From VGBV01 sp963780395 (lineage in GTDB: Bacteria > Actinomycetota > Thermoleophilia > Solirubrobacterales > 70-9), in the NCBI GenBank assembly GCA_963780395.1, contig CAWABY010000001.1:1-32056 (forward strand): a stretch of DNA of 32,056 nt, given 5' to 3'. Within the stretch, counting starts at the first letter, position 1, and the number at the start of each line of letters is the position of its first letter. The notes under the pieces were generated by a model. That model was not told the origin of the DNA. It searched no databases and saw only the letters and a list, made by a program, of their open reading frames with translations. Both the position numbers and the translations under genes were made by a program. This document shows positions 1-7,792 of the stretch, one piece after another.

Positions 1-2023
1 TCCGCGAGCCGAGTGACGTCAGCACGCGCTCGGCGACGGCCTCGCCCGTGAAGCCGACCTCCTCGCGCAGCAGCGCCGGCTTGCCGTGGGTCACGTAGCG
101 GTCGGGCAGGCCGATGCGCATCACGCGGGCCCGCTCGGACTCTCGCTCGGCAAAGGCGTCCTCGAGGTGCTCGAGCACGCCCGAGCCGAAGCCGCCGGAC
201 AGCACGTTCTCCTCGATCGTGACCAGCAGCTCGTGGTCCGCGGCCAGGTGCTCCGCCAGCTCCCCGTCTATGGGCTTGGCGAAGCGCGCGTCCGCGACCG
301 TCGGCTCCAGCGCCTTGTCGCGCAGGATCTCGGCCGCGCGGAGAGCGACCTGGACCCCGTAGCCGTATCCCAGCAGCGCCACGCGGTCGCCGGGCAGCAG
401 CATCTCGCCCTTCCCAATCTCGATCTGCTTCGGCGCGTCCGGCATCGGGGCGCCCTCGGCGGCGCCGCGCGGATAGCGGAAGGCGACCGGGCCGTCGTCG
501 TGCGCGAGCGCGGTGCGCAGCATGTGCACCAGCATTGCCTCGTCGCGCGGCGCCATCACGACCACGTTCGGCAGCGCCCTGAAGTAGGAGACGTCGAAGG
601 CGCCGTGGTGGGTCGGGCCGTCGTCGCCGACCAGGCCCGCCCTGTCCATCGCGAAGACCACGTTTAGCTTCTGCAGGCAAACATCATGAACCAGCTGGTC
701 GTAGGCCCTTTGCAGGAAGGTCGAGTAGATCGCGCAGACCGGCTTCGCGCCCTGGATCGCGAGCCCCGAGGCGAACAGGACCGCGTCCTGCTCCGCGATG
801 CCGACGTCGTAGTACTGCTCGGGCAGCGCCTTCTGCAACTTGTCGAGGCCGGTGCCGCCCGCCATGGCCGCGGTGATCCCGATCACGCGCTCGTCGCGCT
901 TGGCCTCCTCGACCAACGCGTCGGCGAAGACCGCCGTGTACTGCGGGGGCGCCGGGGGCGGCGGCTTCTCGAGCTTCTCGATCTTTTCGGGGGAGTCGCT
1001 CTCGCTGACGGGAACCGGCTTGGGCTCCGGCTTTTTCGGAGCCGCCTTGCCGTTGACGATCGAGCCCGGCTTCGCGGCGTGCCACTTCTCCATCCCCTCG
1101 AGGCCGCCCTCCTCGGCGGGCTCGAAGCCCTTGCCCTTGACGGTGTGGATGTGGACGACGACGGGGCGGTTGGCCTCGAAGGCGTCCTCGAGCGCCCCGC
1201 GGATGGCGCCGACGTCGTGCCCGTCGATCACTCCGACGTAGGCGAGGTCGAGCTCCTCGAAGAACAGGCCCGGCGCCCAGTAGGCCTTGATCGCCGCCTT
1301 GACCTCGGGCCCCAGGCGCTCGATCCGCTGACCCAGGCCGAGCGGCAGGTTGGTGAGCCTCTCCTCGGTCTTGGAGCGCGCGTCATACCAACGTGGGTTC
1401 AGCCGCATCCGGTTGAAGTAGCGGGAGATGGCGCCGACGTTGGGTGAGATCGACATGCCGTTGTCGTTCAGCACGATCACGATCGGCGTCTGCAGCCCGC
1501 CGGCGTGGTGCAGCGCCTCGTAGGCAACGCCGCCGGTGAGGGCACCGTCGCCGATCACGGCGACGACCTTGCCGTCCTCGCCGATGCCCTTCCGCATCGC
1601 CTCCTTGAGCCCGACGGCGTAGCCGATCGAGGTGGAGGCGTGGCCCGCGCCCATGATGTCGTGCTCGGACTCGAACACCGAGCAGAACGGCGCCAGACCC
1701 TCGTACTGGCGGATGCTGCCGAGGTCCTCGCGGCGTCCGGTCAGGATCTTGTGCGGGTAGGCCTGGTGGCCGACGTCCCAGAGGATCTTGTCCTTCGGCG
1801 AGTCGAGCATGCTGTGCAGCGCCACCGCCAGCTCGCAGGTGCCGAGGTTGGCGCCGAAGTGGCCGCCGATCTCGCCGATCGTGTCGATGATCAGCTCGCG
1901 CACCTCCTGGGCCAGACCCTGGAGCTGCTCGTCGTCGAGCCGGCTGAGATCGTCCGGGCCCTCGACCGTGTGCAGCAGGCGCTCCGCGCGGTCCTCGTTC
2001 AGCTTGTCTTCGTCTTTGCTCAT
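1..2023 (-). CDS. dxs: 1-deoxy-D-xylulose-5-phosphate synthase (3' end cut by window edge)
   Basis: This thiamine-diphosphate enzyme condenses pyruvate and glyceraldehyde 3-phosphate to DXP, the first step of the non-mevalonate isoprenoid pathway. Translation from ATG at 2023 is open to the edge (674 residues) and reads as Dxs throughout: GHQAYPHK near residues 85-92, the ThDP/Mg motif GDGALTGG at 158-165 with NDN near 186, then the transketolase-like middle domain (GIAEQDAV, DRAGLVGDDGPTHHG) and the C-terminal domain (RIGLPDRYVTHG). Only a few C-terminal residues should be missing. A Lys/Pro-rich linker of roughly 35 residues (KKPEPKPVPV, EKPPPPAPPQ) between domains 1 and 2 makes it longer than the usual about 620-640. 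It starts 14 nt after the ispA stop, so it is probably in the same operon, and the two enzymes belong to one pathway. Confidence 0.96.
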   Translation of the reverse strand, partial: MSKDEDKLNEDRAERLLHTVEGPDDLSRLDDEQLQGLAQEVRELIIDTIGEIGGHFGANLGTCELAVALHSMLDSPKDKILWDVGHQAYPHKILTGRREDLGSIRQYEGLAPFCSVFESEHDIMGAGHASTSIGYAVGLKEAMRKGIGEDGKVVAVIGDGALTGGVAYEALHHAGGLQTPIVIVLNDNGMSISPNVGAISRYFNRMRLNPRWYDARSKTEERLTNLPLGLGQRIERLGPEVKAAIKAYWAPGLFFEELDLAYVGVIDGHDVGAIRGALEDAFEANRPVVVHIHTVKGKGFEPAEEGGLEGMEKWHAAKPGSIVNGKAAPKKPEPKPVPVSESDSPEKIEKLEKPPPPAPPQYTAVFADALVEEAKRDERVIGITAAMAGGTGLDKLQKALPEQYYDVGIAEQDAVLFASGLAIQGAKPVCAIYSTFLQRAYDQLVHDVCLQKLNVVFAMDRAGLVGDDGPTHHGAFDVSYFRALPNVVVMAPRDEAMLVHMLRTALAHDDGPVAFRYPRGAAEGAPMPDAPKQIEIGKGEMLLPGDRVALLGYGYGVQVALRAAEILRDKALEPTVADARFAKPIDGELAEHLAADHELLVTIEENVLSGGFGSGVLEHLEDAFAERESERARVMRIGLPDRYVTHGKPALLREEVGFTGEAVAERVLTSLGSR

Positions 2024-2037
2024 CAGGTGATGTGGGG

Positions 2038-3012
2038 TCAGGTATGTCGCGTATGGATGAAGTCGGTGATCCGAGCAAGGTCGTCGGTTCGGGTGTCCGC
2101 CTCGGACAACGCTTCCCGCGCCTTGCGGTGTGATTCGGAGGCCAGCTCCTGCGCCCGTTCCAGGCCGAACGCGCTTACGTAGGTCAGTTTGCCATGCCTT
2201 TCGTCGCTTCCGCTGGGTTTGCCGAGCTCCTCATCGCTCCCCGTCACGTCAAGGATGTCGTCGACGATCTGGAAGAGGACGCCGAGCTCGCCGGCAAAGG
2301 TGCGGTACGGAATTCTCGCAGTTTCAGGGATTCCACTCAAAAGGAGTACGACGCCGACGCTCGCTGCGATCAATCGCCCAGTTTTTAGGTTGTGCATCTC
2401 GCGCAGCGCCTCGGGGTCGGCAGAGGCGCGCCCCCCGACATCAGGTCGGGACGGTAGCGGCCGCTCAGCATCAGTCGCGGCGCTGTCGCGCCGCTCCGAA
2501 GTTGGGCGGCCTGACCGCCCCTTGAGGTCGAAGGTGGTGACGTCCACGTACTGGCCGCCGACCATGCCGCTTATGCCGGTGGCCCTGACCAGTTCGCCGA
2601 GGCCGGCGACGACGCGTTCGGGCTCGCCCTGCTGCTGCTCGCAGTAGAGGCGCATCGCCTCGGCGAAGAGGCCGTCCCCCGCGAGGATCGCCACGTTCTC
2701 CCCGAACTTGACGTGCGAGGTGGGCATCCCGCGGCGCAGCTCGTCGTCGTCCATCGCCGGGAGGTCGTCATGGATCAGCGAGTAGGTGTGGATCAGCTCG
2801 ATTGCCGCGGCCGCCGGCAGCACGCCCTCGGGATCGAGCCCGATCGAGCGCGCCGTGGCCAGCGCCAGCACCGGCCTGATCCGCTTGCCTCCTGCCAGCA
2901 GCGAGTAGCGCATCGCCTCCTCCAGGCCCGCCGTGGTCGGGTCGCTCGAGAAGCGGAGGCGCTCCAGATAGTCGTCGACCAGCTCGCGCAGGTCCTCGGG
3001 GTAGTCGTTCAC
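2038..3012 (-). CDS. ispA: Short-chain polyprenyl diphosphate synthase (FPP synthase type) with in-frame insert
   Basis: Trans-prenyltransferase that joins isopentenyl diphosphate to allylic diphosphates. It shows GGKRIRP (41-47), the first Asp-rich motif DDLPAMDDD (82-90), GGQYVDV (152-158), HNLKTG (207-212) and the second motif DDILD (251-255). The YSLIHDDLPAMDDD context resembles E. coli IspA, which suggests a C15 product (inference). Residues about 163-197 form a polar, low-complexity insert between GGQYVDV and the LREMHNLKTG helix, where family members normally have only a short loop. The DNA of the insert carries three hairpins (see the repeat entry). The reading frame stays open. The GTG start overlaps the xseB-like stop as GTGA, so translation is probably coupled. 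Confidence 0.93.
   Translation of the reverse strand: MNDYPEDLRELVDDYLERLRFSSDPTTAGLEEAMRYSLLAGGKRIRPVLALATARSIGLDPEGVLPAAAAIELIHTYSLIHDDLPAMDDDELRRGMPTSHVKFGENVAILAGDGLFAEAMRLYCEQQQGEPERVVAGLGELVRATGISGMVGGQYVDVTTFDLKGRSGRPTSERRDSAATDAERPLPSRPDVGGRASADPEALREMHNLKTGRLIAASVGVVLLLSGIPETARIPYRTFAGELGVLFQIVDDILDVTGSDEELGKPSGSDERHGKLTYVSAFGLERAQELASESHRKAREALSEADTRTDDLARITDFIHTRHT
2422..2526. repeat. Hairpin-rich palindromic insert inside ispA
   Basis: About 105 bp, a multiple of three, encoding the extra 35 residues of the ispA product. Three inverted repeats stand close together: 2434-2450 (6-bp arms CCCGAC/GTCGGG, loop 5), 2477-2494 (7-bp arms GCGGCGC/GCGCCGC, loop 4) and 2504-2520 (6-bp arms GGGCGG/CCGCCC, loop 5). 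Position and structure resemble palindromic elements that insert in frame into genes, such as the Rickettsia palindromic elements. No second copy is present in this window, so membership of a repeat family is inference. Confidence 0.6.
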
Positions 3013-3218
3013 TGGGCGCTGGGGTCCGGCGCATCCGGAGTGGCGCCGGGACTCGCGCCGCGGAGCGCGCGATCGACCGCCTGGCCGGCCTCGGCTGCCA
3101 GCTCGGAGGCCTCGCGCACCAGCTCGGCCGCTCGCTGCTCCTCGGGCCCGGAGTCGAGTTCGCGGGCCAGCGATTCGAGCCGCTCGGTGATCCGGTCCAG
3201 GTCGGACGTGCCTTCCAT
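3009..3218 (-). CDS. XseB-like small protein (putative exodeoxyribonuclease VII small subunit)
   Basis: A 69-residue helical, Glu/Arg/Ala-rich protein. The pattern DRITERLESLARELDSG, followed by a second amphipathic helix ending AGQAVDRAL, resembles the two-helix XseB fold, and xseB commonly lies just upstream of ispA. The usual E-x-G-x-L-x-L-E-x-(A/S) turn is poorly conserved, so the assignment rests largely on context. No xseA is adjacent. I prefer ATG at 3218 over the in-frame TTG at 3227, because a TAGCCT hexamer lies 8 nt before that ATG. The stop overlaps the ispA start as GTGA. The C-terminal tail (GASPGATPDAPDPS) looks disordered. Confidence 0.55.
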   Translation of the reverse strand: MEGTSDLDRITERLESLARELDSGPEEQRAAELVREASELAAEAGQAVDRALRGASPGATPDAPDPSAQ

Positions 3219-3226
3219 GGCCGGCA

Positions 3227-3232
3227 AGGCTA
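3227..3232 (-). promoter_or_regulatory. Putative -10 element (TAGCCT) for xseB-like/ispA/dxs
   Basis: TAGCCT on the minus strand, 8 nt before ATG 3218 and overlapping the stop codon of the HAD gene. It fits the TANNNT pattern seen before other starts in the window, which suggests an internal promoter giving a leaderless transcript. No convincing -35 was seen. Confidence 0.4.
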
Positions 3233-4003
3233 GATCAGCAGCCCCGGCACGTCCGCGATTGAATCTGCAACGGCCGTCGGCTCCACTCCCGACTGCGCGA
3301 CGAAATCCTCGCGGTACTTGCCGGTTCGCACCAGGATCCCGGCGAGGCCCGCCCCAATGGCGCCGCCGACGTCGGTCTCGACGTCGTCGCCCACCATTCC
3401 CCCCGCCGACGGCGCCACGCCCAGGTCATCGAGCACGAGCTCGAAGAACGCCTGCGCGGGCTTGCCCACCACGAGCGCCTCCTCACCCGTCGCGTACTCG
3501 ATCGCGGCCACGAAGGGGCCTGCGTCGAGGGCCAGCCCGTCGGGTGTCATCCAAAAGCGGTTCTTCTGCAGGGCGATCAGCTCGGCGCCGTCCATCACCT
3601 GGCGGAACGCGTGGTTCAGGATCTCGAACCCGAAGGCCTCCCCCAGGTCGCCCATGATCACCGCGTCCACGTCGTCGCTCGCCTCGGTCAGACCCTCGAA
3701 ATCCTCCTTCACCTGCTCGTTCATGACCAGGGCCACGCGGTCGTGGCCAGCCTCCAGACAGCGAGCTCGCGCCAGGGCAGCGGGGGTCACCAGCTCACCG
3801 GGCTCGACCTCGAAGCCGAGGCGCTCGAGCCGCTCCAGGGTCTGGCGCTTCGAGCGCGAGGTCGTGTTGGTGACGAAGCGCAGGCCCAGCCCCTGCTCTC
3901 GCAGCTTCGAGACGGCATCGACCGCTCCCGGGACCGCCTCCTCCTCGACGTAGAGCACGCCGTCGAGGTCGATCAGCAGCCCCTCGATCGCGCTCGCGAT
4001 CAA
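3230..4003 (-). CDS. HAD-superfamily IIA phosphatase (HDHD2/NagD-like)
   Basis: A 257-residue cytosolic phosphohydrolase of the HAD-IIA group, which removes phosphate from small metabolites; the substrate cannot be read from sequence. Motif I is LLIDLDGVLY (nucleophile Asp12, general acid/base Asp14), motif II is VTNTTSRS, the motif III Lys lies in VVGKPAQAFF, and motif IV is GDDVETDVGGA. The QKNRFWMTPDGLALDAGPFVAA segment belongs to the C2-type cap and resembles the HDHD2 branch. I chose TTG at 4003 because it overlaps the nusB stop as TTGA and lies just before the conserved first strand; the same frame stays open further upstream, but only as a shadow of nusB. It replaces xseA at the place between nusB and xseB. 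Confidence 0.88.
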   Translation of the reverse strand: MIASAIEGLLIDLDGVLYVEEEAVPGAVDAVSKLREQGLGLRFVTNTTSRSKRQTLERLERLGFEVEPGELVTPAALARARCLEAGHDRVALVMNEQVKEDFEGLTEASDDVDAVIMGDLGEAFGFEILNHAFRQVMDGAELIALQKNRFWMTPDGLALDAGPFVAAIEYATGEEALVVGKPAQAFFELVLDDLGVAPSAGGMVGDDVETDVGGAIGAGLAGILVRTGKYREDFVAQSGVEPTAVADSIADVPGLLI

Positions 4004-4374
4004 GCCGCCGGCTCGCCCACCGCCGCGCCCAGGATCCCGTTGACGAAGCCAGGCGCGTCGGCGCCGCAGTACTCCTTCGAGAGCACGACCGCCTCGTCGA
4101 TCGCGACCTCCACCGGCACCTCGTCGTCGTGCAGAGCCTCCTGCAGGGCCACCCGCATGATCGAGCGCTCCAGCGGCGCGATCCGCTCCAGCGCCCAGCC
4201 CTTGGAGTGGCGCGAGATCAGCTCGTCGAGCTCGGCGCGGTTGGCGTCTACCGCCTCGGCCAGCTCGCGGGTGAAGGGCTTGGCGCCCTCCAGCAGCTCG
4301 GCGAGAGGACGCCCGGTGACGTCGTGCTGATAGAGCGCGAAGACCGCGTCGCGGCGTTGCTCCGATCGTCGCAT
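4000..4374 (-). CDS. nusB: Transcription antitermination factor NusB
   Basis: All-helical RNA-binding protein that pairs with NusE (S10) on boxA RNA to support rRNA antitermination. The 124 residues begin with the typical RRSEQRRDAVFALYQHDVTG and include the core RIAPLERSIMRVALQEAL, EVAIDEAVVLSKEY and the C-terminal FVNGILGAA. Length is normal for the family. In many Gram-positive genomes efp is the direct upstream neighbour; here the inverted ltrA gene separates them. It is the first gene of a tight group with the HAD, xseB-like, ispA and dxs genes. Confidence 0.95.
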   Translation of the reverse strand: MRRSEQRRDAVFALYQHDVTGRPLAELLEGAKPFTRELAEAVDANRAELDELISRHSKGWALERIAPLERSIMRVALQEALHDDEVPVEVAIDEAVVLSKEYCGADAPGFVNGILGAAVGEPAA

Positions 4375-4409
4375 CGCTCAATCCTGACAGGGCCGGGAGA
4401 CCCAGGTCC

Positions 4410-4415
4410 TAGGCT
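4410..4415 (+). promoter_or_regulatory. Putative -10 element (TAGGCT) of ltrA
   Basis: TAGGCT lies 7 nt before ATG 4423, with no Shine-Dalgarno-like sequence between them. A CTGACA hexamer sits 20 nt further upstream, which is wide spacing for a -35. A leaderless transcript is likely. Confidence 0.45.
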
Positions 4416-4422
4416 TGTGCGG

Positions 4423-5610
4423 ATGGAAGCCGCCACCGAGGGCCGACGGCGACGGATCGATCCGGCGATGCGCCAGGACGAGCGCGTGAGCCCGCTCGAG
4501 CTCTTCTTCGACCTCGTGTTCGTGCTGGCGCTGACCCAGTGCACGGCGCTGATGGCCGACAACCCGACCTGGGAGGGAGTCGGCCAGGCGATGCTGATCC
4601 TGGCGCTGCTGTGGTGGGCGTGGGTCGGCTACTCCTGGATGACGAGCGTGGTCGACCCGGACGACGGCGCGATCCGCGCCGTCATCTTCGCGGCGATGGG
4701 GGCGCTGCTGATCGTCTCGATCTGCATTCCGAACGCCTGGGGCGGGCTCGCGCTCGAGTTCGCCCTCGCCTACGGGGCGGTGCGGTTCGCGCAGATCGGC
4801 GTCTTCATCATCGCCAGCCGCGATGACCCGGGCTTCCGCCGGTCGACGACCGGGCTCGGCATCGGCACCCTGCTCGGCGTCTCGCTGCTGGTCGCGGGCT
4901 CGTTCCTCGACGGCTGGGGCCAGGCCGCGCTCTGGAGCCTGGCACTGGTGCTGGACATCGGCGAGCCCTACGTGTTCGGATCCGAGGGCTGGAAGCTCGA
5001 GCCGGCCCACTTCGCCGAGCGCCACGCGCTGATCATCCTGATCGCGCTCGGCGAGTCGATCGTCGCAATCGGTGTCGGGGCCGAGGTCACGCTCACGACC
5101 GGCATCGCGGTTGCGGCGGCGGCCGGGATCGTCCTCACCGCCGCGCTGTGGTGGATCTACTTCGACATCGTCGCCGTCGTCGCTGGCCGGCGCCTCGTCC
5201 AGGCCGAGCGCGGCCGGGTCCAGAACGAGATGGCGCGCGACTCCTACTCCTACATGCACTTCGTGATGGTCGCGGGGATCGTGCTGGTCGCCCTGGGCCT
5301 GAAGAAGACGCTCGGGGACGTCGACGACCCGCTCAAGACCGTGCCCGCGTTCGCCCTGCTCGGCGGCGTCGCGCTCTATCTGATCGGCCACGTGCTGTTC
5401 CGCTACAGGCACGTCCGCTCGATCAACCGCCAGCGGCTGGGGATCGCGGCGCTGCTGCTCGCCGCGGTGCCGCTCGCGGTCGAGGTGCCCTCCCTGGCGG
5501 TACTCGTCGCAGTAGCCGCGGTGCTCTGGGCGATGATCGCGTTCGAGACGCGCAGCTACGGCGAGGGGCGCGCCCGAATCCGTGCCGAGGTCGCCCGCGG
5601 CGAGGCATAG
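4423..5610 (+). CDS. Low temperature requirement protein A (LtrA) family membrane protein
   Basis: A 395-residue polytopic membrane protein. The N-terminal block RVSPLELFFDLVFVLALTQ is the family signature. About ten hydrophobic segments follow, with conserved polar patches HFAERHALIILIALGESIVAIG and DSYSYMHFVMVAGIVLVALG. LtrA was named from a Listeria mutant that fails to grow in the cold; the molecular function is unknown. It runs opposite to nusB and efp and ends 9 nt from the efp stop (convergent). An in-frame GTG at 4417 is an alternative start, but the -10-like TAGGCT favours ATG 4423. The frame is open further upstream only as antisense of nusB. Confidence 0.88.
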   Translation: MEAATEGRRRRIDPAMRQDERVSPLELFFDLVFVLALTQCTALMADNPTWEGVGQAMLILALLWWAWVGYSWMTSVVDPDDGAIRAVIFAAMGALLIVSICIPNAWGGLALEFALAYGAVRFAQIGVFIIASRDDPGFRRSTTGLGIGTLLGVSLLVAGSFLDGWGQAALWSLALVLDIGEPYVFGSEGWKLEPAHFAERHALIILIALGESIVAIGVGAEVTLTTGIAVAAAAGIVLTAALWWIYFDIVAVVAGRRLVQAERGRVQNEMARDSYSYMHFVMVAGIVLVALGLKKTLGDVDDPLKTVPAFALLGGVALYLIGHVLFRYRHVRSINRQRLGIAALLLAAVPLAVEVPSLAVLVAVAAVLWAMIAFETRSYGEGRARIRAEVARGEA

Positions 5611-5619
5611 GGACGTCGC

Positions 5620-6180
5620 TTAGGCGCGGCTGACGTACTCGCCGCTGCGGGTGTCGACGCGGACCTTCTCGCCCTCGTCGATGAAGAGGGGCACCTGCAC
5701 GACCACGCCGGTCTCGAGCGTGGCGGGCTTGTAGCCGCCGCCCGAGGCGGTGTCGCCCTTGACGCCCGGGTCGGTCTTGGCGACCGCCAGCTCGACTGCG
5801 CTCGGCACCTGCACGTCGCTGGGCCGCTCGTCGACAAGCAGCAGCTCGACGTCGGAGTTCGGGGGCACCCACTTCAACGCGTCCTCCGCCACGGTCTTGG
5901 GGATCTCCACCTGGTCGTAGCTGGTGTTGTCCATCAGCACGACGTTGTCCCCGGACTCATAGAGGTACTGCATCTTCTTGGCCTCCGTCCGGACCGGGCG
6001 GAACTTCTCCCCCGCCTTGAAGGTCTTGTCGATCACGGCCCCGTCCTCGACCCGCTTCAGCTTCGAGCGCACGAAGGCGCCGCCCTTGCCGGGCTTCACG
6101 TGCTGAAACTCGACGACCTTGAAGACCTTGCCGTCGACCTCGATGTGCGTTCCGTTCTTGAATTGGTTGGTGCTGATCAC
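5620..6180 (-). CDS. efp: Translation elongation factor P
   Basis: EF-P binds ribosomes stalled on polyproline stretches and speeds peptide bond formation. The 186 residues start VISTNQFKNGTHIEVDG and contain the KOW-like domain I with the functional loop HVKPGKGGAF (Lys32 at the tip), then two OB-fold domains ending GEYVSRA. Length matches the family. I chose GTG 6180 because it aligns with the conserved (M/V)ISTNQF start and lies 7 nt after a TAGTCT hexamer; the open frame further upstream has no family similarity. A diverged copy of the first 11 codons lies at 8558-8589. Confidence 0.96.
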   Translation of the reverse strand: MISTNQFKNGTHIEVDGKVFKVVEFQHVKPGKGGAFVRSKLKRVEDGAVIDKTFKAGEKFRPVRTEAKKMQYLYESGDNVVLMDNTSYDQVEIPKTVAEDALKWVPPNSDVELLLVDERPSDVQVPSAVELAVAKTDPGVKGDTASGGGYKPATLETGVVVQVPLFIDEGEKVRVDTRSGEYVSRA

Positions 6181-6187
6181 GAGCTGA

Positions 6188-6193
6188 AGACTA
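6188..6193 (-). promoter_or_regulatory. Putative -10 element (TAGTCT) of efp
   Basis: TAGTCT on the minus strand, 7 nt before GTG 6180, in the 40-nt gap below the hydrolase stop. It suggests that efp has its own leaderless promoter instead of depending on the upstream hydrolase operon. Confidence 0.45.
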
Positions 6194-6220
6194 GCCGCAG
6201 CAATGCTGAGCATGGACTCT

Positions 6221-7066
6221 TTAGGTCGAGCGCCGCACGAACGCCAGCGCCGCGTCCGCGACTTCCCGCCAGCCGCTGTCAATCGTGAGGGAGTGCCCTC
6301 GATTCGGGACCTTGATGATCTCCGTCACTGCGCCGTTGCGCCGCTGCTTCTTGAACGCGGCGTTCGCAAAGACCCAGGGCACGGTGTGATCCTGGTCGCC
6401 GGAGATGATCAGGAGGGGACCGCGCTCGGGACTCTTGGTATCGACCTTCAATTCGCTCCGCGGATTGAGGTTGGCGGTCGCCGCCTGGAAGATCGTCCCG
6501 CCCGCTCCAGGTACGGAGAAGGTTTCGTGCAACCGCTTCGCCTCGTCCTCGCCGACCGCATTGGCGAAGGCGTAGCGAAACTGCTGGTAGGTCAACGAGA
6601 CCGCCCGGTTGCGATTGGCCGGGTTGCGGAGGACGGGCCAGGAGGCCTTGAGCGCGGAGATCGGGACCGGCAGCACGCCTCGGAACGGCGAGGGACTGAT
6701 TGCCACCGACGCGGCGGCAAGTCCGCGTCCAGCGATCATTTCGGTCAGCAAGCCGCCGAAGGACTGTCCAATCAGAACAGGCTTTGCCTCAAGCTGCCTG
6801 ATCAAGTCGACGTAGTGCTCGGCAACCTGTTTGATCGTCTTCCCGGCGAGGACGTCGGGATGCGCCCTCGCTTCGTCAACGGTCGCCGGATCGTCCGGCC
6901 AACCGGGGGTGAGCGCAGCGTAGCCAGCGTCCTCGAAGTGTTCGGCCCAGCTTTGCCAGCAGTTAGGCAGCAACCAGAGACCATGAATGAAGACGACCGG
7001 CGGACGACCCGTCGCGTTTGCCCTCGTTGCGTCGCGCCACTCGTGTTCTGTGGCTACGGCCGTCAC
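6221..7066 (-). CDS. Alpha/beta-fold hydrolase
   Basis: A 281-residue soluble serine hydrolase with FIHGLW (oxyanion His-Gly at 28-29), nucleophile elbow IGQSFGG (Ser102), a likely acid in ISGDQDHTVP and the catalytic His in NRGHSLTIDSGW. There is no signal peptide. The triad is complete but the substrate is unknown; esterase, lactonase or haloperoxidase-like activity are all possible. GTG 7066 overlaps the stop of the upstream membrane gene as GTGA, which decides the start: the longer open frame above it is antisense-like and lacks family character. It is the last gene of a three-gene block that looks more A/T-rich than the backbone. Confidence 0.85.
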   Translation of the reverse strand: MTAVATEHEWRDATRANATGRPPVVFIHGLWLLPNCWQSWAEHFEDAGYAALTPGWPDDPATVDEARAHPDVLAGKTIKQVAEHYVDLIRQLEAKPVLIGQSFGGLLTEMIAGRGLAAASVAISPSPFRGVLPVPISALKASWPVLRNPANRNRAVSLTYQQFRYAFANAVGEDEAKRLHETFSVPGAGGTIFQAATANLNPRSELKVDTKSPERGPLLIISGDQDHTVPWVFANAAFKKQRRNGAVTEIIKVPNRGHSLTIDSGWREVADAALAFVRRST

Positions 7067-7755
7067 GCAATCAGCGCAATTCCGGCCACCACGAGCCAGA
7101 TGGACCACGAGACGTACACGATCGGCGTCAACGTCTCGGCGAGCTTCCAGCCGCCCGCCTCGTGGCGGCCGACGAACTCGAGGGAGCAGAGCAACAGGCC
7201 GGCGCCGACCACGATCCCTGGAATACCGACCCAACCTGGAACGGCGTCGGTCTGCGTCAGTGCGACACCGGCGAGCACACTCCAGGCACCGGTCAGCGCG
7301 TAACCAAGGTGCTCGCCGACCCCCACTCCCAGATAGCGGTTGAACGACTGGAACACGATGTCGATCGACTCATGTCGAGCCGAACCCGGAGCAGTCGTTT
7401 CTGCCTCCCGCGCTAGATACGGGACCAAGAACGGCCAGCGGATCAACCCGAGGAACTGGACCAGCGCTGCAAGGACGCCGGCTGTGGTCGCAACGGCGAG
7501 CAGGGTCTGATCACCGTCGGCGATGGCCGCGGACAGCAAGACCACAAGCGGCGCGAAGAGCACCGCGGTGAGCGCGAACGCCCACCAGATCAGGACGAGG
7601 GCTGTACCGCCCTGGCGGAAGCGCCCGAGAACCTCATCCGTGGGCCGGCGCAGGATGTCGGGATAGTCGAACCGAGCCCCGAGCAATGCAAACGAAACGT
7701 TGAATGCGACCGGCATCGTGATCAACACGATGCCGGCCACAGTCTGTGTGCTCAT
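7063..7755 (-). CDS. Polytopic membrane protein, possibly DUF4386-like
   Basis: A 230-residue protein with six or seven hydrophobic segments. Recognisable pieces are the central LAALVQFLGLIRWPFLVPYLA and the later FNRYLGVGVGEHLGYALTGAW, which recall DUF4386-type proteins of unknown function; I hold that link loosely. ATG at 7755 opens directly into the first membrane segment (AGIVLITMPVAFNVSF). The frame above it is out of character (Ser/Arg-rich) and belongs to no gene. It is coupled by a GTGA overlap to the hydrolase below and lies 37 nt from the membrane protein gene above, so the three are probably co-transcribed. Confidence 0.75.
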   Translation of the reverse strand: MSTQTVAGIVLITMPVAFNVSFALLGARFDYPDILRRPTDEVLGRFRQGGTALVLIWWAFALTAVLFAPLVVLLSAAIADGDQTLLAVATTAGVLAALVQFLGLIRWPFLVPYLAREAETTAPGSARHESIDIVFQSFNRYLGVGVGEHLGYALTGAWSVLAGVALTQTDAVPGWVGIPGIVVGAGLLLCSLEFVGRHEAGGWKLAETLTPIVYVSWSIWLVVAGIALIA

Positions 7756-7792
7756 GAGGCTCTGGTTCGACTGCCGAGGTGCCGCGAGCGGA

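Noticed and set aside
4378..5412. 344-residue minus-strand frame opposite ltrA
   Set aside because: Composition (Asp/Gln/Arg/His-rich) is typical of antisense of a membrane-protein gene; LtrA signatures are on the + strand.
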